A stretch of 12,893 nucleotides of DNA from Spirochaetota bacterium (lineage in GTDB: Bacteria > Spirochaetota > UBA4802 > UBA5368): contig JAGODA010000063.1 in the NCBI GenBank assembly GCA_017998475.1, positions 1-12,893 of the forward strand, in the 5' to 3' direction. Under the pieces are notes generated by a model. It saw only the letters and a program-made list of their open reading frames with translations. It had not been told where the DNA came from and ran no database searches. Position 1 is the first letter of the stretch. Each line of letters begins with the position of its first letter. Positions 5,963-12,755 of the stretch are shown here, piece after piece. Position numbers and translations under genes: made by a program.

Positions 5963-6459
5963 TCGTGACATACATATTGACGGCGGCCCTGGTGCTCGCC
6001 TCGCTTATCGTGCAGGGACATTCTTCCTTCGAGATTCTGCGCATAGCGGGCTGCAAACCCGACCTCATCTTCATCGTCATCGTTTATATGGCGTATAATT
6101 TCGGATCGTTCTACGGGGAGACCACAGGTTTCATAGCCGGAATTTTTCACGACGCCATCTCAAATTCCCCGCTCGGCCTGCTCGCCTTTCCGAAAATGCT
6201 TCTGGGGTATGTGGTGGGCTTTTTCGGCAGGTCGGTGTTCCGGCAGAACATTCTGACCGTCGCCCTGCTCATCTTTCTTTCCTCGCTCCTGAAGGGCGTG
6301 GTGACCCTCTTTCTCGCGTACCTGTTTCACACCGCCGCGGTGTCATCCCTGGTGCACGTGGTTTTTCCCGAATCGTTCTACAACGCGCTGCTCGCGCCGC
6401 CCCTGTTTTTTCTGTTCGACAAGCTTTTCGAGAAGGAACTGGCGAGGGAGGGATACTGA
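5959..6459 (+). CDS. mreD: Rod-shape-determining membrane protein MreD
   Basis: This small polytopic inner-membrane protein (166 residues, usual length) belongs to the MreBCD complex. About five hydrophobic segments are visible, near 4-20, 35-65 (probably a broken pair), 75-90, 98-122 and 140-156. The family pattern GFIAGIFHDAISNSPLGLLAF (57-77) has the typical Gly-Gly-Asp spacing, and the ending PESFYNALLAPPLF (137-150) is also characteristic. The start ATG overlaps the mreC stop, and mrdA begins 3 bases after its stop. The sequence is poorly conserved in this family, so the identification rests on size, topology, the Gly/Asp motif and gene order, which together are convincing. Confidence 0.92.
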   Translation: MIVTYILTAALVLASLIVQGHSSFEILRIAGCKPDLIFIVIVYMAYNFGSFYGETTGFIAGIFHDAISNSPLGLLAFPKMLLGYVVGFFGRSVFRQNILTVALLIFLSSLLKGVVTLFLAYLFHTAAVSSLVHVVFPESFYNALLAPPLFFLFDKLFEKELAREGY

Positions 6460-6462
6460 CGC

Positions 6463-8289
6463 ATGTCCCAGACGTCCCTTCGAACCAGAATGCTGGAGGC
6501 GTTCAGGCGCCGGATGTTTTTCATAATGGGAACGATGGCCGCCGTCTTTATCATACTGCTCGGCCAGATCGTCAACCTTCAGCTCATCCAGGGCGAGACC
6601 TACAAAGAACGTTCCCGGATGAACATGGAAAACTACATCCCCATTCCCGCCTCGAGGGGCGAAATGTATGACCGCAATTTTAAGATCGGCCAGCACAAGA
6701 TGGTCATCGTCTCCAACAGGCCGTCGTTCAATATAACGACCATTCCGGCGAGTTTTAAAAGCAAGGAAGAGATGGACGCGGTGATGAAAACCCTGTGCCG
6801 TCTGCTTAAAATATCGTATGACGACGTTATGGCGGATATTCGATCGCGGAACCCCTGGGAACGTGTCGTGATCCGCGAGGATATCGGTTTCGATACGATT
6901 GTAGTGATCGCCTCGAACCAGCACCGTTTTCCCAATATCGACTGGGAGGACGCGCCCGTCCGGGTCTACAATTACGGAAATATGTTCTCGCACGCGGTGG
7001 GCTATATAGGAACGATCAGTCCCGCCGAGTACAAAAGGCTGCGCGACTCGGGCTATCGGCACTATCAGAAAATCGGAAAATCGGGCCTGGAGGGCGAGTA
7101 CGACAGCCTTCTCAGGGGAGTTGACGGGCATTACCGGCGCGTGGTCGATGTGCGAAACCGCATCGAGGGAGAGGAGGTGGGTCTTCAGGCGGTCGCCGGC
7201 AATAATATCGTACTTTCCGTTGATTTTGAGGTACAGAAGGCGGCCTGGGAGGCGATGAAGGACCTCAAGGGAAGCTGTGTGGTTCTGAAACCTCACACAG
7301 GCGAAGTCATCGCCCTGGTAAGCCGCCCGGATTTCGACCCGAATCTGGTCATATCTAAAAACAACGCCAAAATCATCGAGGAGCTCAACACCGACAAGAA
7401 CAAGCCCTTCCTGAACAGGGCCATACAGTCGAAGTATCCTCCCGCATCCACATTTAAGATCGTGACCTCGATCGCCGCGCTCGAGGAGGACAAGTGGAAT
7501 CCCAATTACACGTTTTTCTGCCCCGGGAAATACACACTCAAGGGGTTCATCGACAGGGACTTCTACTGTTACAATTCGCACGGCACCCTCGATATGTACT
7601 GGGCCATAGCCAAATCTTGCAGCGTATATTTTTACCAGCTGGGATATAAAATCGGCCCCACGATTATATTGAAATACGCGGACTATTTCGGGCTTTCCGA
7701 TAAAACGGGTATCGACCTGCCGGGGGAGACGCAGGGTTTCCTGCCGACAAAAAAATGGAAGCTGAAGACTTTCGGCCAGCAGTGGTTTGACGGGGATACG
7801 GTGAATCTGTCCATCGGCCAGGGCTTTGTCAGTGTCACTCCCATCGAAATGGCCAACCTGGTCTGCGGCATCGTGAATAACGGGATAATCATGAGACCGC
7901 ACCTGGTAAAGGAGGTGCTCTCTCCCGACAACAAAAAGGTCCTGAGAAAGACCGAGCCCCGGAAGCTGAGGGAGATTCCGCTCTCGCCCATGACGCTCGA
8001 CACCCTCCGGCAGGGCATGAGGCTTGCGGTTAAGAGCGGGACCGCGGGAAGGCTCTCGTATCTTAAAGTCCCGATAGCCGGAAAGACCGGGACCGCGCAG
8101 ACGCGCTCGAAGAGGAAGGACGATTATTCCCAGCACGCCTGGTTCGTGGGGTACGCCCCCTTCGACGGTCCGGTGGAAAACGCCGTGGCGGTGGTCGTTA
8201 TGATCGAGTACGGAGTCGCAGGCGCGGTCGGCGCGGTCCCCATCGCGGAGCGCGTGTTCTCAAAGATGGTGTCGCTGGGGTACTTCTGA
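6463..8289 (+). CDS. mrdA: Penicillin-binding protein 2, elongation-specific transpeptidase
   Basis: PBP2 is the class B transpeptidase that cross-links new peptidoglycan for cell elongation and pairs with RodA. The 608-residue protein has a cytoplasmic basic N-terminus, one membrane helix (about 18-40), the pedestal domain starting with ASRGEMYDRN (63-72) and including SHAVGYIG (176-183), and the transpeptidase domain. Catalytic motifs are STFK (Ser329 nucleophile, Lys332), SCS (385-387) in the place of SxN/SxD, and KTGT (541-544). Most PBP2 relatives have Asn or Asp at the third position of the middle motif, so Ser387 is unusual. NLSIGQG (448-454) is also typical. A good Shine-Dalgarno, GAGGGAGG (around 6444-6452), supports the ATG. 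The stop overlaps the rodA start by one base (TGATG). Confidence 0.96.
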   Translation: MSQTSLRTRMLEAFRRRMFFIMGTMAAVFIILLGQIVNLQLIQGETYKERSRMNMENYIPIPASRGEMYDRNFKIGQHKMVIVSNRPSFNITTIPASFKSKEEMDAVMKTLCRLLKISYDDVMADIRSRNPWERVVIREDIGFDTIVVIASNQHRFPNIDWEDAPVRVYNYGNMFSHAVGYIGTISPAEYKRLRDSGYRHYQKIGKSGLEGEYDSLLRGVDGHYRRVVDVRNRIEGEEVGLQAVAGNNIVLSVDFEVQKAAWEAMKDLKGSCVVLKPHTGEVIALVSRPDFDPNLVISKNNAKIIEELNTDKNKPFLNRAIQSKYPPASTFKIVTSIAALEEDKWNPNYTFFCPGKYTLKGFIDRDFYCYNSHGTLDMYWAIAKSCSVYFYQLGYKIGPTIILKYADYFGLSDKTGIDLPGETQGFLPTKKWKLKTFGQQWFDGDTVNLSIGQGFVSVTPIEMANLVCGIVNNGIIMRPHLVKEVLSPDNKKVLRKTEPRKLREIPLSPMTLDTLRQGMRLAVKSGTAGRLSYLKVPIAGKTGTAQTRSKRKDDYSQHAWFVGYAPFDGPVENAVAVVVMIEYGVAGAVGAVPIAERVFSKMVSLGYF

Positions 8290-9605
8290 TGCTGAGAAAA
8301 AACGAGATATACAGAATCGACTATGTCCTTGTGTCGGCGGTGATGGCGGTGATCATCATCGGCATACTCATGATCTATTCAGCGGGTTTCGATCCGATCG
8401 ATCGCACCAACAACGGTTTGTACAAGCGCCAGATCGTCTGGTTCATTGTCGGCTTCATCCTCATGCTCATAATGACATTCGTACGTTATAAATCTCTCGG
8501 AGATTACTGCCTGTACATTTATTTCTTCGTACTCGCGCTCGTTATCGTAACCACGTTTTTCGGCACGCCGATCCGTAACACGCGCGCATGGCTGACCTTC
8601 GGGTACTTCTCGATCCAGCCCTCGGAATTCATGAAGCTCGCGGTGGTCATCGTACTCGCGAAGTATCTCGAGTTGCGCGAGCGTGACATCCATCATCTCC
8701 GTGAGCTTCTGGTTCCGACCGCGGCAACGGCCGTACCCGTGCTTTTCATACTCATGCAGCCGGATTTCGGGACCGCGATGGTGTTCATACCGGTTCTCTT
8801 CGCCATGCTGTTCATAGGTGGCGCGGACGCCTCGCACCTTATCGCGGTTATCAGCATAGCCGCAATTGCGCTGATTTTCCCGATGGTCCTCACCTACAGG
8901 GAATGGGTCGCGGCCCAGGACGAAAGCATCATCGTAAGCTTCTTCAAGGATTACAGTCTGCTGTTTTCGGTTGCCGGTTTCCTGATGGTCGTGGCGATCG
9001 CGATGTACGTATTGCACTTCTTCATGATCAAAAAAATATTCAGAAAGATATACATCCCGTCCGTTGTCGTTTCTCTGGGTCTCTTCTTTTCGGTTTTCAT
9101 CATGCGCTTTCTTAAAGATTACCAGAAAAAGAGGATTCTGGTGTTTCTGAATCCGGATCTCGATCCCCACGGGTCCGGCTACAACGTCATCCAGTCCAAA
9201 ATCGCGATAGGATCCGGCGGTTTTTTCGGGAAGGGTTTCCTCAACGGTTCTCAGGCGCAGCTGGGATTCCTGCCGGAGAAATCGTCCGATTTCATCTTCC
9301 CGGTGATAGCCGAGGAATGGGGCTTCCTGGGCGCCGTGGTCATCCTCGGGCTCCTGTGTCTCATAGTAATGCGTGGGGCTCAAATCGCGCTGGAGGCGAA
9401 AGACAAGTTCGGCGCGCTTCTCGCCGCCGGGATCTCGTCGATTTTCTTCTTTCACATACTCATTAACGTGGGTATGGTGCTCGGAATCATGCCGGTCACC
9501 GGCCTTCCGCTCTCCTTTGTCTCTTACGGCGGTTCCAATCTTCTGGTGGGGATGATATCCATAGGCATCCTCATCAATATTCGCATGAACAAATTCGTCT
9601 ACTGA
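8289..9605 (+). CDS. rodA: SEDS peptidoglycan glycosyltransferase RodA
   Basis: RodA polymerises lipid II into glycan strands in partnership with PBP2. The 438-residue polytopic protein has the SEDS motifs NTRAWLTFG (97-105), IQPSEFMKL (109-117), MQPDFGTA (156-163), the catalytic-loop segment NPDLDPHGSGYN (288-299), QSKIAIGSGG (302-311), FLPEKSSDFIFPVIAEEWG (327-345) and LPLSFVSYGGSNLL (406-419). Asp292 is the likely catalytic Asp by family comparison. The protein is about 70 residues longer than E. coli RodA. The extra length lies at about 203-275, where a soluble stretch and one or more additional hydrophobic segments precede the usual LKDYQKKR. It is translationally coupled to mrdA (TGATG) and is the last gene of the cluster. 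Confidence 0.96.
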   Translation: MLRKNEIYRIDYVLVSAVMAVIIIGILMIYSAGFDPIDRTNNGLYKRQIVWFIVGFILMLIMTFVRYKSLGDYCLYIYFFVLALVIVTTFFGTPIRNTRAWLTFGYFSIQPSEFMKLAVVIVLAKYLELRERDIHHLRELLVPTAATAVPVLFILMQPDFGTAMVFIPVLFAMLFIGGADASHLIAVISIAAIALIFPMVLTYREWVAAQDESIIVSFFKDYSLLFSVAGFLMVVAIAMYVLHFFMIKKIFRKIYIPSVVVSLGLFFSVFIMRFLKDYQKKRILVFLNPDLDPHGSGYNVIQSKIAIGSGGFFGKGFLNGSQAQLGFLPEKSSDFIFPVIAEEWGFLGAVVILGLLCLIVMRGAQIALEAKDKFGALLAAGISSIFFFHILINVGMVLGIMPVTGLPLSFVSYGGSNLLVGMISIGILINIRMNKFVY

Positions 9606-9638
9606 TCGTCCAGCCCGCCTCCATTATAGACGCGGTCC

Positions 9639-9677
9639 CCGCCGGGTGTTCGCATGCCCGCGCGACTTCGCCGGCGG
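9639..9677 (+). terminator. GC-rich inverted repeat after rodA
   Basis: CCGCCGG (9639-9645) is complementary to CCGGCGG (9671-9677), with a 25-base GC-rich spacer that can itself form a small hairpin (CGGGTGT/ATGCCCG with wobble pairs, about 9643-9660). It begins 34 bases after the rodA stop. There is no T-run. This is a possible factor-dependent or weak end signal of the mre operon. Confidence 0.3.
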
Positions 9678-9712
9678 AGAGGCGTGGAGATGAGCCGGTC
9701 CGGGAGCGGTGT

Positions 9713-9752
9713 CATATGGTCATATTGTCAATATGGCATATTTTAATATAAA
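9713..9752 (+). promoter_or_regulatory. AT-rich promoter with palindromic operator over the -35 box
   Basis: TTGTCA (9725-9730, 5 of 6 to consensus) and TATAAA (9747-9752, 5 of 6) are 16 bases apart. A perfect palindrome, CATATTG-T-CAATATG (9721-9735), covers the -35 box. Four tandem 8-base units starting CATAT or CAATAT run from 9713 to 9744. The patch is strikingly AT-rich in a GC-rich neighbourhood. The layout is that of a repressor-controlled promoter for the membrane protein downstream. The regulator is unknown. Confidence 0.5.
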
Positions 9753-9913
9753 AAAGAATTGAAACTTTCATAAATTGTGACATTCTGTGAGACATTTCGG
9801 CAGCGGCCGGCGGTGAGAGGACGTGCCCATGTGTGGTTCCGGCCTCCGCCTCGGTGCATGCGGGTTCAGGCGAGCGCGGCAGTTTCACTCATTATAGTGA
9901 TTACGGACGGGGT

Positions 9914-10372
9914 ATGGTAATAAGGATCCTATTAGTACTGCTGCAGATATCCTTCACCGCGCACATATACTTCCTGATTCAGTACGTGCTCAGGAGGGAG
10001 GGGAAGTCCCTGCGGCGCTTCATCAACACCGCGATCAGCAACATCGTGCTGGCGGGAGCGCTGACCATACTGGTGATTTTCCGTCCCGATCTTATCCGAA
10101 ACGTCAACCTGCAGTTTCTCCTGTGGATTATGGCGGGCCTTATCATGGTCATCATGATAATGATCAAGGTCACCATATTGAGAAACATGTACCGCCGCTC
10201 CCAGGACCCGGCCAACTATCATTTCAATTTCTTCGGCAAGAAGGTTTTGCATTCGAAGGTCGTTTTGCAGGAGGAGATTTATATATTCCTTTTTACCATT
10301 CCGTTTTTTCTTTTCTGCGGAGCGTATTTTTTCGCGCGCCTGGTCAATCTCCTTATGTTCGGACAGCTCTGA
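9914..10372 (+). CDS. Unknown four-helix membrane protein
   Basis: I do not recognise this 152-residue protein. Hydrophobic segments lie at about 4-26, 39-56, 67-88 and 122-147, with basic loops (RREGKSLRR at 28-36, LRNMYRRSQ at 89-97), so it is an integral membrane protein with four likely helices. A soluble loop (about 95-121) separates helices 3 and 4. The start is uncertain. The ATG at 9914 gives a natural membrane-protein N-terminus but has its purine-rich stretch (GGACGGGG) only a few bases away. An in-frame GTG at 9833 would add 27 polar residues that look like noncoding GC-rich sequence. A likely regulated promoter lies at 9713-9752, leaving about 150 leader bases. Nothing nearby suggests a specific transport or enzymatic role. 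Confidence 0.7.
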   Translation: MVIRILLVLLQISFTAHIYFLIQYVLRREGKSLRRFINTAISNIVLAGALTILVIFRPDLIRNVNLQFLLWIMAGLIMVIMIMIKVTILRNMYRRSQDPANYHFNFFGKKVLHSKVVLQEEIYIFLFTIPFFLFCGAYFFARLVNLLMFGQL

Positions 10373-10373
10373 G

Positions 10374-10422
10374 ATCGCAGCGCACGGAAGCTCCGGCGGA
10401 CGGAAGCGGATGGTACTGCGAT
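10374..10422 (+). repeat. Inverted repeat just after the membrane-protein gene
   Basis: ATCGCAG (10374-10380) and CTGCGAT (10416-10422) are perfect complements enclosing 35 bases of GC-rich sequence, starting 2 bases after the stop codon. No T-run follows. It may be a 3' stabilising structure or a weak end signal. The rest of the 300-base gap before the next gene holds no convincing ORF apart from the promoter-like patch near 10526-10556. Confidence 0.3.
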
Positions 10423-10525
10423 GCGCACCGCGCGCCGTGTCGATGATGGCGAATACCGTACCGCGAGCGGGGATTAACGGCCTTTGGACCTTTTGGCGCG
10501 GTCGGGAATAAATATTAGTGGATTT

Positions 10526-10556
10526 TTTCAAGTAATCAAAATAAGTTGTATATACA
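10526..10556 (+). promoter_or_regulatory. Possible promoter for the double-CxxC protein and queC
   Basis: An AT-rich patch (10507-10575) contains TATATA/TATACA (10549-10556) as a -10 candidate, with weak -35 candidates TTTCAA (10526-10531, 17-base spacing) or TTCAAG (10527-10532, 18-base spacing to TATACA). The start would be near 10562, about 110 bases before the ATG at 10672. Confidence 0.35.
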
Positions 10557-10671
10557 CTGCGGATAAATTGGTTTTCACGCGAGGATGCCCCGCCATCCAA
10601 ACGGCTGTCGGGCGGTTCCGGACAAAGTCCTTGCGATTCGCGGTTCAATAACTTCATATGGGGGTTTGGCC

Positions 10672-10914
10672 ATGCCATTGATCACCGACAAGGTAAAGGA
10701 AAACGCCGAAAAGTGCAAGCGATGCGCTTTTCTTAAAATTAGAAACATGGAAATCGACAAGAACAGCGTCCTCTTCGATGAGGCCGTTATGACCATGGAG
10801 GGCATTTACCGCGCCAGCTGCACCATGTGCCCGTTCGTAAAGGATTTCGAAAAGGTTTTCGGCATGAAACCCTACGACTACTTCCCCATGAAGAACGTCG
10901 TGGTGAAAGACTAG
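10672..10914 (+). CDS. Small protein with two CxxC pairs, unknown function
   Basis: This 80-residue soluble protein has Cys15-x2-Cys18 (KCKRC) and Cys50-x2-Cys53 (SCTMC), a four-cysteine layout suited to one zinc or iron-sulfur site. Its C-terminus is aromatic and lysine-rich (DFEKVFGMKPYDYFPMKN). I chose the ATG at 10672 because GGGGG (10660-10664) lies 7 bases upstream and the reading becomes protein-like there. An in-frame ATG at 10585 would add 29 residues with no conserved look and would lie in the leader. It ends 16 bases before queC and may be cotranscribed with it, but no functional link to queuosine synthesis is established. The family is not recognised. Confidence 0.7.
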   Translation: MPLITDKVKENAEKCKRCAFLKIRNMEIDKNSVLFDEAVMTMEGIYRASCTMCPFVKDFEKVFGMKPYDYFPMKNVVVKD

Positions 10915-10930
10915 TCGTGCCGGCCCGGCA

Positions 10931-11617
10931 GTGAAAAATGCCCCGGCGGTAATTCTCCTCAGCGGCGGTCTCGATTCCGCGACCGCCGCCGCGGTGGCGC
11001 TCAGGGACTCCTCGATCTGTTCGGCGATAACCTTCAGGTACGGCCAGCGTCACCAGGTTGAGGTTGATTTCGCGCGTCGTCTGGCCGCGTTCTTCGGTAT
11101 TGGCGAGCACTGTATCATCGACATACCAGTGGATCTTTTCCGGAACACCGCGCTGAATCCCCGGTCGGGCCTGAGTGTTCCGAAGAATCGAGAGTTCGAT
11201 CATGGCATACCGGACACGTATGTTCCCGCGCGGAACACGCTGTTTCTGGCCTACGCACTCGCGTTTGCGGAATCCAGGAACATGTGTTCCATTTATATCG
11301 GGGTGAACGCGCTCGATTACAGCGGATATCCGGACTGCAGGCCGGAATATATCGCCGCCTTCGAGAGGATGGCCAATCTGGGCACGCGCGCGGGCGTGGA
11401 AGGGAATCCCTGTTCCATACGGGCGCCCCTGATTGCCATGCGCAAATCGGAGATCATCAGGCTCGGATACGAGCTCGGGGTCGATTACTCTCTTACGCAC
11501 AGTTGTTACGATCCCGGCGAGGACGGCGCGTCCTGTGGCGAATGCGACAGTTGCCTGCTGCGGAAAAAAGGATTCGAAGAGGCGGGGATCGCCGATCCCA
11601 CGAGGTACGGTAAGTGA
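10931..11617 (+). CDS. queC: 7-cyano-7-deazaguanine (preQ0) synthase QueC
   Basis: QueC converts 7-carboxy-7-deazaguanine to preQ0 with ATP and ammonia, a step in queuosine tRNA modification (or other 7-deazapurine pathways). The 228-residue protein has the PP-loop SGGLDS (11-16), FRYGQRHQVE (35-44), VPARNT (98-103), the diagnostic NALDYSGYPDCRPEYI (126-141), and a C-terminal zinc site with Cys192, Cys202, Cys205 and Cys208 (SCGECDSC). The start is GTG at 10931, placing the PP-loop at the usual distance from the N-terminus; no strong Shine-Dalgarno is seen. queD, queE and queF are not in the window. The last 4 bases overlap the comF-like gene (GTGA). Confidence 0.96.
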   Translation: MKNAPAVILLSGGLDSATAAAVALRDSSICSAITFRYGQRHQVEVDFARRLAAFFGIGEHCIIDIPVDLFRNTALNPRSGLSVPKNREFDHGIPDTYVPARNTLFLAYALAFAESRNMCSIYIGVNALDYSGYPDCRPEYIAAFERMANLGTRAGVEGNPCSIRAPLIAMRKSEIIRLGYELGVDYSLTHSCYDPGEDGASCGECDSCLLRKKGFEEAGIADPTRYGK

Positions 11618-12351
11618 TCAGAAAGGCAGGGTCCCATATCGGATCGTTTCTCCTGGCGCTCGCGGACGTGCTTTTCCCGTCGAGATGCGCCTCGTGCGGA
11701 GAACCGGTGTCCTACGCGGCCAGCCTGCTGTGCGGGCGGTGCAGGAATTCGATCGGACCGCTCGGGGAACACTGTGATCGATGCTCGGGCCTCGAGACGG
11801 CGGATGGATGCGGTTTCTGCGGGAACCGGAGGTTCTATCCAATCAGGCACATAGCCGCCGCCGAATACGAAGGCCCGGTGGAAAAAGCGCTGCACGGCCT
11901 GAAGTTTTCTGGACGCAGGCGGCTTTACCTCCCGCTGTCCGACCAGCTCTATAACGCCATCGGAGAGGCCGCCGGCGAGGTGGCCGTGGTAACCGCGGTC
12001 ACCATGAACAGGACCAAAAGGTGGAGAAGGGGATACAACCAGTCCGAACTCATCGCGCGGCGCATCGCGCGCAGGCTCGGACGGCCGTATGTCCGGCTTC
12101 TCGGGGAGAATCCCCGCTCCGCGACCCAGAAGAAGCTCCACTCGCTGGAGAGGTATATCAACGTTTTGGGACGGTACAGGGCGGTCGATCCGGGGGCGGC
12201 GGCAGGCAGGAGGGTGCTCCTGGTTGATGATGTGCTTACCACCGGGGCCACGATAAACGAATGCGCCCGGGTGCTTGTGGATTGCGGGGCGGCGGGAGTT
12301 ATTTCGGCTACGGTCGCCAGGGCCGGAATAAAAAAACTTGAAAACCTCTGA
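11614..12351 (+). CDS. comF: ComF family phosphoribosyltransferase-like protein
   Basis: This 245-residue ComF/GntX-type protein has an N-terminal zinc-ribbon region with four CxxC pairs: Cys25/28, Cys40/43, Cys54/57 and Cys66/69. A type I phosphoribosyltransferase fold follows. Diagnostic segments are RRGYNQSELIAR (138-149), ATQKKLHSLER (170-180) and the PRPP loop VLLVDDVLTTGAT (201-213). ComF proteins are needed for DNA uptake in naturally competent bacteria, but many orthologues occur outside competence loci, so competence is not implied. The start is GTG at 11614, overlapping the queC stop, with GAGG (11602-11605) 8 bases upstream, so it is probably translated by coupling to queC. Confidence 0.92.
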   Translation: MIRKAGSHIGSFLLALADVLFPSRCASCGEPVSYAASLLCGRCRNSIGPLGEHCDRCSGLETADGCGFCGNRRFYPIRHIAAAEYEGPVEKALHGLKFSGRRRLYLPLSDQLYNAIGEAAGEVAVVTAVTMNRTKRWRRGYNQSELIARRIARRLGRPYVRLLGENPRSATQKKLHSLERYINVLGRYRAVDPGAAAGRRVLLVDDVLTTGATINECARVLVDCGAAGVISATVARAGIKKLENL

Positions 12352-12354
12352 CAG

Positions 12355-12363
12355 TGGTATACT
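12355..12363 (+). promoter_or_regulatory. Extended -10 promoter for the STAS gene
   Basis: TGGTATACT (12355-12363) fits an extended -10 element (TGn plus TATACT, 5 of 6 to TATAAT). It lies 3 bases after the comF stop and about 62 bases before the STAS start. TTGAAA (12338-12343) sits upstream, at a short 14-base spacing to TATACT or 19 bases to the overlapping TATAAG (12363-12368). It would let the STAS and polyprenyl synthase genes be expressed independently of queC-comF. Confidence 0.4.
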
Positions 12364-12425
12364 ATAAGCAGGCGCCACCGGCACTCCGGCTGAGCACTTA
12401 TTCTGAAAACGGGAGATGTACACCC

Positions 12426-12755
12426 ATGAAGCGGATTTCACACGAGAACGCGGAGATGATCGTCCTGGACGGTCGGATCGACCAGGACGCCTCGGAGGAG
12501 CTCGAATCGGCGCTGCAGGAATGCATAAAGAGCGGCACCTACAATATCTGCATAGACATGATTAACGTCAAACACATCTGCAGTTCGGCGCTCGGCGTGC
12601 TTGTGGCGGTTAAAAGGAAGATTAAAGACAAGGACGGCGACATCAAGCTCGTCATAGTGAATGACAATCTGCTCAAACTTTTCCAGACAACAATGCTTGA
12701 CAAGGTATTCGAGATATTCGAATCTCAGCGGGAGTGCATGAATGCTTTCGATTAA
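12426..12755 (+). CDS. STAS-domain protein, anti-sigma-factor-antagonist type
   Basis: This 109-residue single STAS domain resembles SpoIIAA/RsbV. Such proteins bind and release a partner (anti-sigma kinase or other) depending on phosphorylation of a conserved Ser. The pattern is present: DGRIDQDASEEL (15-26), CIDMINVKHICSSALGVLVAVK (core 42-63), and IKLVIVNDNLLKLFQTTMLDKVFEIF (73-98). The phosphoacceptor position is most likely Ser54 (or Ser53) in CSSALG, where the family usually has SSGLG, so Ala replaces Gly. I took the ATG at 12426, with GGGAG (12411-12415) 10 bases upstream, over a GTG at 12354 that lies in the promoter region. No anti-sigma kinase or PP2C phosphatase gene is in the window. 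The stop overlaps the next start (TAATG). Confidence 0.88.
   Translation: MKRISHENAEMIVLDGRIDQDASEELESALQECIKSGTYNICIDMINVKHICSSALGVLVAVKRKIKDKDGDIKLVIVNDNLLKLFQTTMLDKVFEIFESQRECMNAFD

Noticed and set aside
4688..5971. 427-codon open frame on the - strand opposite mreB and mreC
   Set aside because: It fully shadows genes with clear motifs and shows no domain or membrane pattern of its own.
6343..8136. 597-codon open frame on the - strand opposite mreD and mrdA
   Set aside because: It is antisense to two well-identified genes, its translation has no family motif, and long antisense frames are expected in GC-rich coding DNA.
8379..9455. 358-codon open frame on the - strand opposite rodA
   Set aside because: Its highly charged, repetitive composition is the complement of membrane-helix codons, a typical shadow.
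10585..10671. Upstream ATG extension of the double-CxxC protein
   Set aside because: The added 29 residues lie in leader sequence shortly after the promoter, without a Shine-Dalgarno, while the ATG at 10672 has GGGGG at good spacing.
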